Source of the DNA: Dothistroma septosporum
Taxonomy: Eukaryota; Ascomycota; Dothideomycetes; Mycosphaerellales; Mycosphaerellaceae
Assembly: GCA_002236755.2 (NCBI GenBank)
Contig: NBZP02000044.1
Coordinates: 786,989 to 850,988, forward strand
Direction: 5' to 3'
DNA length: 64,000 nt
The position numbers and the translations under genes are program-made. Numbering within the stretch: position 1 is the stretch's first letter; every line of letters starts with the position of its first letter. Below, piece by piece: positions 42,735-51,682 of the stretch. The notes beneath the pieces were generated by a model. That model did not search any database. It saw nothing but the letters and a program-made list of their open reading frames with translations, and was not told where the DNA came from.

Positions 42735-43233
42735 CCATAGGACCGGATTGCCGGAGAGGAGGACACTGCGAGAACATTGAAAGCTCAAGACTTGGCGACG
42801 CATGACATTATGGAGCACTTTCCTGCTCGTAGCTACCAGGCCATAGTGAGCAAGGCATGGAGTATATCACCTGTCAAATCCCAGATGATACCACGGTGGA
42901 CCGGAGAAGAGCATCAACAGTTGCGCCAAGCCTGGGCTGCTGGATACTGTCAGAACTAAGAACGTCGGCTCCCCATCGCTCTGGAAATCGATCATCGCAA
43001 AATGCTGGCGCGACACCTCCAGCAAAGCGACACCAACGAACTCATCGAACAGATCGAAGGCCTAATCGATCGACAGCTGCAGACAACTCAGATACATGAG
43101 CGATGAAGATCAATTGGCATGGAAAGACATTGGTCAACGATTGGCACGGGGTGGTGACGCCAAAGGTCAAAGCGGACGTGGAAAGCTCGAAGCACATTGT
43201 GAATACCTTGAGGCGCTCTACGGGTCCAGTTGA
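42735..43233 (+). pseudogene. Myb/SANT-like relic
   Basis: Three Myb-like pieces appear in order. The first is LATHDIMEHFPARSYQAIVS followed by KAW. The second is IPRWTGEEHQQLRQAWAAGY, ended by TAA at about 42957. The third, in another frame from an ATG at 43096, is MSDEDQLAWKDIGQRLARGG, which ends at 43233. Spaced Trp and HFPxRSYxAxxxxAW are typical of fungal Myb/SANT repeats. The stop and the frame change indicate decay. A multi-exon gene is possible but no splice sites joined the parts. Confidence 0.4.
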
Positions 43234-43641
43234 GAGAGCATGGACTGCAAGCCTGGTCAAGGAGCCACATCTTGGGACTTGCGGATTGAAGTCATGGCAG
43301 GTCGAAGAAGAACGAAAACTCTTCCTCGCTGACAAAGACAGCTTGAGACTGGTTGAGTCGTGCCGCGAATCTCTTCACACGACGAACGCGCTCTGAGACA
43401 GAAGCAGCAGCAGCTAAAGTTAAGACAGGCTTGCTGGTCGGAATCCACGTCTTAGGACGATGCACTGCATCGGGTACGGAGCCTAGAGACACATCGTCCG
43501 GAAACTGGGCGATATTCGTCCACGCAGAAAATTCTTGCCATCTGCACCACCGGGTGCCTTCCCCAGTCATGTGGAGACAGACTATGTTCTAGGACGACAG
43601 CGCCTCTCCGCTGTCCCTGGCCTGGCCATCGTCAACCACGA
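43234..43641. other. Gap before SDR gene end
   Basis: 408 bp without recognisable gene; 3' flank of the SDR gene on the right. Confidence 0.5.
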
Positions 43642-44391
43642 TCAGCGACCTCCAGCTACATCAAGCAGTGCTCCAGTGACATAAGAAGATGCTGGAGAAA
43701 GGAGCCAGATAATCGCTTCAGCCACCTCATCTGCCGTTCCCGGCCTTCGCATTGGTGTTTGTACTCCGAGACGACTGGCGCGATCTGCATCGCCAGCCGA
43801 TCCGTGAATACCAGTCGTGATCAGACCCGGCCGCACGGCATTGACTCGGACACCCTGCGAACCGAGCTCCTTCGAAAGGCCTAATGTGAGCGAATCCATG
43901 GCGCCTTTTGAACCAGCATAATCGACGTACTCGTTCGGTGAGCCTAATCTCGATGCTGCTGAGAATATGATGACAACGCTTTTATCCTTCCTATCCTCGG
44001 ACTTAGGCATCTGACGGGCAGCCTCTCGGGCACATAGGTAAGCCCCCAGTATGTTTGTGTCGAACACACGTCGTAATCGGTCGATAGTCATTTCTGCGAG
44101 AGGCATTGCGGGAGCTGTGATGCCGGCATTGATGACCAGGCCGTGTATGGGACCGTATGTATCTTGCATTCTGTCGAAGATATGGAGCACGTCTGCTTCT
44201 TGCGACATATCGCCTTGGAAAGCTGTTGCTTTACCGCCGGCTTTGACGACTTCTGCAACAGTGGCTTCTGCTGCGGCTGTATCGCGAACATAATTGATCC
44301 CGACATTCCAGCCTCTCCGGCCTGCTAGAATAGCAGTCGCCCGGCCAATGCCTCTGCTGCCTCCTGTGATAAGGATGTTGGTAGCTGCCAT
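43642..44391 (-). CDS. Short-chain dehydrogenase/reductase, YgfF-like
   Basis: A single exon of 249 residues from MAATNILITGGSRG (44391); an in-frame ATG at 44472 would add a poor leader. Classical SDR features are the TGGSRGIG cofactor loop (9-16), NAG (88-90), the active-site Ser144 region IIFSAASRLG, catalytic Tyr158 and Lys162 in YAGSK, then RVNAVRPGLITTGIHGSAGD and the C-terminal ASSYVTGALLDVAGGR. The blocks SRLGSPNEYVDYAGSKGAMD and MRRPGTADEVAEAIIWLLSP resemble bacterial YgfF-type (glucose-dehydrogenase-like) enzymes more than typical fungal SDRs, so bacterial origin is possible. NAD(P)-dependent; substrate unknown. It shares a 460-bp divergent promoter with the Old Yellow Enzyme gene, which hints at a common pathway. 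Confidence 0.88.
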   Translation of the reverse strand: MAATNILITGGSRGIGRATAILAGRRGWNVGINYVRDTAAAEATVAEVVKAGGKATAFQGDMSQEADVLHIFDRMQDTYGPIHGLVINAGITAPAMPLAEMTIDRLRRVFDTNILGAYLCAREAARQMPKSEDRKDKSVVIIFSAASRLGSPNEYVDYAGSKGAMDSLTLGLSKELGSQGVRVNAVRPGLITTGIHGSAGDADRASRLGVQTPMRRPGTADEVAEAIIWLLSPASSYVTGALLDVAGGR

Positions 44392-44851
44392 TGTTGGAGA
44401 CCTGAACACGACGCTGCACGACGGAAGTGGAGTATTAGTGACTGACTCAGCGAACTGGTCGAAGCTTCTCACCTACAATGCAAAGCATGTTACTCTCTCA
44501 ACGTCTGTCTTTCATACATCTACATTTGCGACAGCGATGATCGAAGCAACGACGTCGTCATTCGACATGGGCCCCATGGCATTGCAACATACGCTCCATT
44601 GACCGTCACACACTTGCTTCAACCCCTGTCATTTTTAGCCGAGATGATATGCCGAGCTGCCGGTCGAATTACCAATCCATCTTTTTGACAGAGGCAGGCC
44701 CTCGTCATACACGACAATCCTTCTTTTACTCTTCCACATTCCATTACCTACACCTGTACCGGACACACACGTTACTTAGGTGCCGCTGGAGGGCCTCCCC
44801 TGCGACGCTGGACGAGAAGGAAGAAATCCGATACGACTTGAGATACTCAAC
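44392..44851. promoter_or_regulatory. Divergent promoter, SDR / Old Yellow Enzyme
   Basis: 460 bp between outward-facing start codons, so both promoters lie here. The plus-strand gene has a C-rich, TTTACTC-type leader. No known factor site was recognised. Confidence 0.45.
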
Positions 44852-46195
44852 ATGGCTCCAGATACATACAATGCCCCATCACCGGGCATCCCCTACTTTA
44901 CCCCTAAACACAAGACCTCCCCAGGAACTCCGTTCAATCCCAAGGCGCAAGTCCCAACCCTCTTCAAACCCCTCCGAATTCGCGGCACAACTCTTCGGAA
45001 CCGAATCCTAGTAGCCCCAATGTGCCAATACAGCACCGCAGAATCCGGACCCCAAGTCGGCGCTCTCACACCCTACCACATTACCACCCTAGGCCACTAC
45101 GCCCTAAAAGGAGCATCCCTCGTCTTCATCGAAGCAAGCGGCGTCCAGCCTAACGGCCGTATTTCACCGAACTGCCCCGGGATCTGGAGTGATGCGCAGA
45201 TCGATGGGATGAAAGCGGTAGCGGATTTCGCGCATAGTCAGGGCGCGCTTTGTGGGTTGCAGCTTGCGCATGCAGGACGGAAGGCGAGTACATGTCCACC
45301 CTTTATTGCGGCGCAGCAGCAGAAGCCGAGTGTGAAGGCGGAGAAGGAAGTGGGTGGATGGCCGGATGATGTGGTGGGGCCAAGTGGTGGGAAGGAATTC
45401 TGTTGGGATGGGACCGGGGAGGGGTATTTTGCGCCGAGGGAGCTGACGGTGGGGGAGATTGAGCAGTTGGTGAGAGATTGGGCAAGTGCTGCGGTGAGGG
45501 CTTTGAGGGCTGGGGTAGATGTATTGGAGATCCATGGGGCGCATGGATATTTGATTCATCAGTTCCTGAGTCCTGTCACGAATCAACGGAAGGATCGGTA
45601 TGGAGGGTCCTTTGAGAATAGGACGAGGCTACTCATTGAGATCATTGCCGCCGTCCGAGCTGTTGTCCCGGCGTCAATGCCACTGTTCTTACGGCTGAGT
45701 TCGACGGAGTGGATGGAGGAGACCGACGTTGGGAAGGAACTCGGAAGCTGGAAAGTCGAAGACACGATCACTCTCGCCAAAGTCGTCTCAGACCTCGGCG
45801 TGGATCTCCTCGACGTCTCCTCGGGAGGCAATCACCCGCAGCAGAGAATCAACATGTTCAACTCGAAGGACTACCAAACCAAGATTGCCGCTCAAATTCG
45901 AAGGGAACTTCGTGCAGCAGGCAAGAACCTTCTGATTGGTGCAGTCGGTTTGATCACGGAGGCGGAACAGGCGAGGGATATTCTGGAGGGGAGTCAGGAT
46001 AATATCAAGCAGGAGGCAGACACCGCGAAGGAGATGACGGAGACAAGCCAGGGGAGGGAACCTATGGCGGATGTTATTCTGGTGGCACGGCAGTTCATGA
46101 GGGAGCCCGAGTGGGTCTTGAAGGTCGCGTGGAGACTAGGTGTGGATATTGCGTGGCCAAGCCAGTTTTTGAGGGTGAGATTCCCGAAGTTGTAA
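44852..46195 (+). CDS. Class III Old Yellow Enzyme (YqjM-like NADPH:flavin oxidoreductase)
   Basis: A single exon of 447 residues from MAPDTYNAPSPG; an in-frame ATG at 44780 adds an unlikely leader. FMN-dependent reduction of activated C=C bonds (enones, enals) by NADPH is the family reaction. Motifs are LFKPLRIRGTTLRNRILVAP, the redox-tuning Cys58 in PMCQYS (class III mark), QLAHAGRKAS, the substrate-anchoring pair in EIHGAHGYLIHQFLSP, TNQRKDRYGGSFENRTRL, LDVSSGGNHPQQRI and the FMN-phosphate region IGAVGLIT ... VILVARQFMREP. There is an insert of about 25 acidic residues near 396-420 (ILEGSQDNIKQEAD...) between the last two. It could reduce a pathway intermediate together with the divergent SDR, which is inference. 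Confidence 0.92.
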   Translation: MAPDTYNAPSPGIPYFTPKHKTSPGTPFNPKAQVPTLFKPLRIRGTTLRNRILVAPMCQYSTAESGPQVGALTPYHITTLGHYALKGASLVFIEASGVQPNGRISPNCPGIWSDAQIDGMKAVADFAHSQGALCGLQLAHAGRKASTCPPFIAAQQQKPSVKAEKEVGGWPDDVVGPSGGKEFCWDGTGEGYFAPRELTVGEIEQLVRDWASAAVRALRAGVDVLEIHGAHGYLIHQFLSPVTNQRKDRYGGSFENRTRLLIEIIAAVRAVVPASMPLFLRLSSTEWMEETDVGKELGSWKVEDTITLAKVVSDLGVDLLDVSSGGNHPQQRINMFNSKDYQTKIAAQIRRELRAAGKNLLIGAVGLITEAEQARDILEGSQDNIKQEADTAKEMTETSQGREPMADVILVARQFMREPEWVLKVAWRLGVDIAWPSQFLRVRFPKL

Positions 46196-46624
46196 ATTAC
46201 TATAGAGTGGACAAAGGCAGAGGACAGGGTATGGAATCTGCTTTATGTCATTCTGCATCATCGCGCTCTTGGCCATAGCATAAGCTCAACCCGACGGGAA
46301 CGGTGTTTACTGAGAGACTTTAGTACTCGCGAAAGCTGCAGTGGGAACTCCCGGCAAGAATCATGTGTCAGAATGCAAGACTGAGCAATGGAGAAGTTAC
46401 AGCCCATGGCTCGAAGTGAAGTGCGGCCCGCGCACGTGCTTCGCTCAAGCTACGCGAATCCCTACAAGACTTTTTGACGATCCATTGGCGCGTGTTTCTA
46501 CATCAGCATTTTTGAGATCTTTAGCGAACGTCATGGAGTAGGTATCGGCCTCTCATTCACCTCTCATATCATTCGACTTTGTTGACGGTTGGGCGCCTCG
46601 CTGGAGCATAGGCGTGCACCGGTC
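46196..46624. other. Gap between OYE and FAD oxidoreductase genes
   Basis: 429 bp holding the 3' end of the OYE gene and the promoter of the next. No other feature was seen. Confidence 0.5.
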
Positions 46625-48379
46625 ATGAGGTCATTGACCAAAGCGAATGCATTTCTTGAGCTGAGGAGCAACTATGTATGCCTGGCTTGTTTAAGAAATG
46701 CGGCACAAGCAGCCAATAGAAGGAGCATTGTAAGCTGGACGAACAATGTAGCACTCCATCGGCCTTTCAGGACACAACAGAGGGACGCGGTAGCCAACGC
46801 CAATGCCCGGTATCGAGCGTATCTCCCACGAGGCCAACGAAGACTGCTGTTGACAAGAGGTGGAACGGTGCCGACGACTGTTGAAGAGCACGATCGCGAA
46901 GTAGACCGGGTAGCAGCGAGTGTGCGAGGTTTCTACGACCGTAAAGAGAAGTTCAGAATCTATCATGGATCGACAAACAGCACAAGAAAGTCTGCGATAG
47001 GCAGAGACCCGAGGACGGTCGTGGATACCAGCAGGCTCAACCATGTTGTTAGTGTAGATTCAGAAGCTCAAACGGCACTGGTCGAGCCAAATGTGCCCAT
47101 GGACAGGCTAGTGGAAGAGACCTTGAAGTACGGTCTTGTACCTCCGGTAGTGATGGAGTTTCCGGGCATAACAGTAGGAGGAGGGTATGCCGGAACCGCT
47201 GGCGAAAGCAGTTCCTTCAAGTACGGCTTCTTCAACGAGACTCTTAACAAGGTCGAGATGGTTCTCGCGAATGGTGAGAAAGTCTCAGCATCAGAAGAGC
47301 AGAATCCAGACCTCTTCCACGGTGCAGCAGGTGCGGTAGGAACACTAGGCGTGACAACAGTGGTCGAACTCCGTCTTAAGAAAGCCACTAAATTCGTCGA
47401 AGCAACGTACCACCCGGTCACCAGCATGCGAGACGCCATCACGAAGCTTCAAGACTTCATCTCCAGGCCAGAAGACTTCGACTACATCGACGGCATAATG
47501 TACTCTCCAACCAGCGGCGCGATCGTCACCGGCAAAATGACCGACACACCCTCTCCCAACATCAGCGTCCAATGCTTCTCCGACCCCGAGGACCCATGGT
47601 TCTACCTCTACGTCAAGGAACGCATAGCCCAGAACACGTCTCCCACCTCCGACGCCATCCCATTACCTGACTACCTCTTCCGCTACGACCGCGGCGGCTT
47701 CTGGGTCGGTGAGGCACCGTTCGATTACTTCCACTTTCCCTTCAACAACTTCACCCGCGGCTGGCTTGATGATTTTCTACATACTCGGATGCTGTATAAT
47801 GCGCTACATGCCTCTGGCAGATCAGAGCAAATGATCATTCAAGATCTCGCGCTTCCTTACGAAAATGCCGCGGAATTCGTTGACAGAATGGAGAAGCTGA
47901 CGGGAATCTGGCCGTTATGGTTATGTCCGCTAAAACAAAGTCCGCAGCCAACCATGCATCCGCATTACAATGGGGTAGAAAGTGATAGCAAAACTGTCAA
48001 ACCGATGCTCAACATCGGCCTCTGGGGACGAGCACCAAAAGGTCACGAGGCTTTCGTCAGGGTGAATCGAGAGATTGAGTCTACTTTAAAGCATTTGTCT
48101 GGGATGAAGTGGCTGTATGCCCAGACTTTCTCGACTGAGACGGAATTCTGGGAAGACTTCGATCGCGAGTGGTATGAGACACTGAGGGAGAAGTATCATG
48201 CCACGACACTGCCGACGGTGTATGAGAAAGTGAAAGTGCACGAGGAAATGGAGCAAAAGAAGGGATGGCGGGAGATGTGGCCGATTCCGGGAATTGTGGG
48301 GTTGAGGAGGAGTATACAGAGTAGGGATTATGTCCAGGCGAGGAGTGCAGTTTGGAGGGAGTGGGTGCCGAAGAAGTAG
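46625..48379 (+). CDS. FAD-binding oxidoreductase, delta(24)-sterol reductase-like
   Basis: A single exon of 584 residues from MRSLTKANAFLEL (the first ATG in the frame; the upstream part has no Met). The FAD-binding type 4 (PCMH) domain spans about 85-290: FRIYHGSTNSTRKS, VSVDSEAQTALVEPNVPMDR, VVMEFPGITVGGGYAGTAGE and FHGAAGAVGTLGVTT. The C-terminal half (YLFRYDRGGFWVGEAPFDYF, KPMLNIGLWGRAPKGHE, KWLYAQTFSTETEFW) matches DHCR24-like proteins that reduce or oxidise lipid or sterol side chains. The N-terminus carries a basic, Cys-containing stretch that may act as a mitochondrial or membrane leader. The substrate is unknown in filamentous fungi. It may belong with the SDR/OYE pair upstream. Confidence 0.88.
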   Translation: MRSLTKANAFLELRSNYVCLACLRNAAQAANRRSIVSWTNNVALHRPFRTQQRDAVANANARYRAYLPRGQRRLLLTRGGTVPTTVEEHDREVDRVAASVRGFYDRKEKFRIYHGSTNSTRKSAIGRDPRTVVDTSRLNHVVSVDSEAQTALVEPNVPMDRLVEETLKYGLVPPVVMEFPGITVGGGYAGTAGESSSFKYGFFNETLNKVEMVLANGEKVSASEEQNPDLFHGAAGAVGTLGVTTVVELRLKKATKFVEATYHPVTSMRDAITKLQDFISRPEDFDYIDGIMYSPTSGAIVTGKMTDTPSPNISVQCFSDPEDPWFYLYVKERIAQNTSPTSDAIPLPDYLFRYDRGGFWVGEAPFDYFHFPFNNFTRGWLDDFLHTRMLYNALHASGRSEQMIIQDLALPYENAAEFVDRMEKLTGIWPLWLCPLKQSPQPTMHPHYNGVESDSKTVKPMLNIGLWGRAPKGHEAFVRVNREIESTLKHLSGMKWLYAQTFSTETEFWEDFDREWYETLREKYHATTLPTVYEKVKVHEEMEQKKGWREMWPIPGIVGLRRSIQSRDYVQARSAVWREWVPKK

Positions 48380-48660
48380 AGTGGTTGAGCAATCTGAGAG
48401 TGACTTTGTAGCCAGTCATCTACGCACAATATATTGTCGCTTCGCGCATTAGCATTATCGGGCAAAGCATCGGCATTGCCATCGACATGCGGTGTATGGC
48501 AAGCTCAAATACATGCCTGATCCATACCGCCGAGCGATGATTGGAATCGGAAAGATACCTCGCTTGCTTCTCATTGCTTTCGTCCACGCTATTCTTCGCG
48601 CCTCTTGCGCGTCGAGTCTCAAGAATGTTGCCTGACTGCCGATTTGCAGTGTCGTCGGCC

Positions 48661-49598
48661 TCAGCTGGGTGCCTGATATCGTTGCCACTTCGCGTAATTG
48701 TTCGCCCACGATCTTTTCTCGAAATGGGATATGCCACCTAAGGTATTTGACAAGGGGCAAGAAGGACACACGTAGTCGTAGCTGTTGCCCTTCTCGATAT
48801 CTTCCGCGCAGACTTTGTCGCAGAGATTGTTCGGGCACCTGTAGCGGCTGACCACCTCAGGATCGGAACTGCTCGGGATCTTCTTGACTAGGCCATGTGC
48901 GATATCCCCAACGAAGGAGGGCAGAGTCTCGAAGAGATAGTCAAAGGCAGCACTCTCGCCACCGAGGAGCGTCGATGCTTTCTCGAGTACGACGTCGACG
49001 ACAGCTTTGTGTAGGACTTTCTCGAGATCGGCAATGGTGGTGTAGATGCTTGTGACAGCTTCCGCCAGACTGTCCTCGGAGGCGATCTTCGCAGATGTGA
49101 CGAGATGGTTGCGGGAGTCAGTCGCAGATGTTTGTGGTCGGCGTATGCTGCACCCACTTTGCCGGCGGCAAGATCAGCAAGATCCTGCACGAAGTACCTC
49201 TCTGCGGCAGCAAACACCAAAGCATGGGACTTGGTCTCCTGACCGCCGGGCACTGCGGTGACGCAGTAAAGACCCTCGTACTCGATGCGATAGCAGAACT
49301 CGAGCATCGCATGACCACGTTCTCATCCTCGTCATGTAGCTCGACGGTGTCTTTGTCTGCCTCCTGTGTCGCTCGTCAGCTTTCGCTCACTGCTGGACGA
49401 CATCGCTTTGGCCTGGAAGCGGCCATCAAAGGTCCCTTCGAACCACTTTAACCGCTGCGTCAGGATGGAATCGTGGCAGAGAATGCGCTGGTTGCCGCAT
49501 GTGAGGGACAGGTGGGAGAATGTCGATGACTTGTTGAAGCTTGCGGCAATTGACTGCAGAAGAACATTATGAGCGTGGACCTCGTCGAAGCGCGCCAT
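48661..49598 (-). pseudogene. BTB/POZ protein relic 3 (nearly complete)
   Basis: From ATG 49598 the minus strand gives MARFDEVHAHNVLLQSIAAS, HLSLTCGNQRILCHDSI and FEGTFDGRFQ. The family's next block, EADKDTVELHDEDENVV, follows a 49-nt stretch with a good branch site and acceptor but a GC donor (GCCAAA). At about 49307 CGATG seems to have lost one base: MLEFCYRIEYEGLY comes in a new frame and runs to AERYFVQDLADLAAGKV. Near 49110 a second shift leads to SAKIASEDSLAEAVTSIYTT, ESAAFDYLFETLPSFVGDI and the Cys tail RYRCPNNLCDKVC / YVCPSC, ending at 48661. Two frameshifts and a weak donor in a full-length gene indicate recent death. It sits 185 bp below the stop of the METTL4-like gene on the same strand. 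Confidence 0.78.
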
Positions 49599-49783
49599 GG
49601 TCCAGATCTCAGGAGAGGTGGACGAGATTCGGCTGATGTCGAGTTTTGAGCCCCTTTTTGTCGCGTTTGCATTTGGCGCGAGGACCCAAAGTGGGGCGCC
49701 AGGGTTTGCAGGCATTTGCATGTGCTGCAGGCTTGATTCACCCTTCGAAGTCGTCACGACAAACTCGACTGGAACACGCTTCA

Positions 49784-51082
49784 TCATTCATGTTCTCCAA
49801 ATCCACTCCGTGGGCGCCAACGACCATCCCAATTGAACTTGATGCTCTCATTGCCCCAGCTCCACCACCCAGTCACAAGATTTCGAGCGAAGATCTCCAG
49901 AACTCTGGGCTTCTTAGGCAACAAAGGCTCAATCAACTCTTTGACACATGGCTTACGCGAGTGCAGGTCTGGCACACCGACCAAGATTCTTCGCTTCACA
50001 CCCATATATGTTAGCAATGGGTATTCGCCGCCAGCTCTATGCCTCCTCCCAACCAGCAATACTTCATACGGCTTGCGCCATACGTTGTCAAAAGGCATCA
50101 TCGGCTCGCCCTGAGCTGTGATCTTGAGCCACAGCCATTCTTCTTCCAGCACCACGCCCCACTGCTCGAGCAGTCCTCCCTCACCAAGCACAAGATCTCG
50201 CACAGCTTGTTTGTTAGTGATCCAGATGCCCACGAGGCAGTCGTCGCTCATGAGCATATCGAGGTCCATGCCTGAAATCAAATCATACATCGCATTCATA
50301 GATGGCGAGACCTGGTAAGTCGCACCCGCTGTCTTGTGGGTGCGTCTGACGGAGCGATTCGGCCATGGTGGGTCCATCAGGATGAAGTCGAAGTGTCTTC
50401 GGACATCGTGAGATGAAGCTTGGCTGCGAACTATTCGGTGGAAATCTCGCGATTGTGCACAATCTCCTAGGAATGCTGCACTGCCGGGGGGCAGGCGAAA
50501 TGTGTATTCTGAAGTACTGTGTTTGATCGTGAGTGTTGTGGGACGCTCTGAACAGTTTCTAAAGAAATCGTCTTGATCGATGTCGTTGACGCAGGTACAT
50601 TCTGTTGGCTCTGTAGCATCTCTAGGAGCCACATTCACAATCACTGAGGCGACACCACCAAGCACAACCTGAGGCAAGTCTTTGGGATGATTCGACTCCG
50701 TCCTACCACTGTCAAGGCGTACTTCTGATTCGCTTCGTTTGCGCTTCGTGCCTTGAACCACATAGGGCCGTTGCATGCACCACTCGCCCTTGTGATGATG
50801 CTTGATATCCTCAAGCGCCTGCTGCAGGATGAACTCGTATTCTATATGAAGTGTCTGGTCAACGGTGTTGATCGCTGATGTCGCTTTTGCTGTGCTCGTC
50901 TTTGGTCGATCTGACGGAAACGCGACTTGTGATGCCTCGCAAGAGAGAACGTGATCAAAGCAAGGATACTTCTTTGTGCCCTGGGCTGCCTCAATCGATC
51001 TTGGTATGTCAATCAAAGTTACTGTTTGGTCCGGATTCCGCCAGAGGATAGCAGAGTCTGGGATTGGGGGCATGTCTTCCAC
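49784..51082 (-). CDS. MT-A70 family N6-adenine methyltransferase (METTL4-like)
   Basis: A single exon of 432 residues, SAM-dependent. The catalytic DPPW motif is at 237-240 (FDFILMDPPWPNRSV), followed by YDLISGMDLDMLMSDDCLVG, IWITNKQAVRDLV, EEWLWLKITAQGEPM, WRKPYEVLLVG, SRKPCVKELIEPLLP and the cofactor-binding LEIFARNLVTGWWSWGNESIKFN. This order is typical of METTL4, whose animal forms methylate U2 snRNA (m6Am) and possibly DNA (6mA). The N-terminal 200 residues are poorly conserved, with a basic KRKRSE nuclear signal near 113. The start MEDMPPIPDS fits the family N-terminus. All catalytic residues are present. Confidence 0.9.
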   Translation of the reverse strand: MEDMPPIPDSAILWRNPDQTVTLIDIPRSIEAAQGTKKYPCFDHVLSCEASQVAFPSDRPKTSTAKATSAINTVDQTLHIEYEFILQQALEDIKHHHKGEWCMQRPYVVQGTKRKRSESEVRLDSGRTESNHPKDLPQVVLGGVASVIVNVAPRDATEPTECTCVNDIDQDDFFRNCSERPTTLTIKHSTSEYTFRLPPGSAAFLGDCAQSRDFHRIVRSQASSHDVRRHFDFILMDPPWPNRSVRRTHKTAGATYQVSPSMNAMYDLISGMDLDMLMSDDCLVGIWITNKQAVRDLVLGEGGLLEQWGVVLEEEWLWLKITAQGEPMMPFDNVWRKPYEVLLVGRRHRAGGEYPLLTYMGVKRRILVGVPDLHSRKPCVKELIEPLLPKKPRVLEIFARNLVTGWWSWGNESIKFNWDGRWRPRSGFGEHE

Positions 51083-51682
51083 CCTTGCCCAGTAGTGGTA
51101 ATTGCTTACAGTCTCCTCCGTGTCTGGACGGTGGATCCAGCCTGGTCACAGTATGCCTCCCAGCTATCATCCCAGTGCTTCTAGTATGGCTCTACGCCGC
51201 TGCTTGCCGAGCGCACTTTCGGCACACAACGTGCTCAAGACAGTGGACCAGCGGTCCAGTCTGTAGAATAGTCACGGCCGTTGACGGTTAGGCTCGATAC
51301 GATAGGAGGACGTTGTGTCGATGTCGGCTTTGTTGTTTTGGAGTAAGCGCTGCATCCGAGACTTCAGCCGAGGAGCGTCATTGCCGCGAAGAGTACCCGC
51401 ACGAGCACATGCACACTTCCTTCTTGTACTGTGCACACCAAGACACGACATATTCTTGACCGAGCATTCGTATCACAGCATCTGAGACTACACTCCGCAT
51501 TGGCTATAGCAGCAGCCTACATCCACGTTCTATCATTCTTAGGCGTGAAAGAACACGATCCGGCAATAACGATACGATCACCGATGTCGCGCAACGCACG
51601 CTCGAGCACTTCCGTAGAGACTTCGCAAACAACAAATTACTAGAGACAGACCAGGAGGATTTCACAAGAGGCAAAGCGATCG
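51083..51682. promoter_or_regulatory. Divergent promoters, METTL4-like / LEU5-like
   Basis: 600 bp between outward-facing starts. No TATA box or other site was recognised; a few short frames only. Confidence 0.45.
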
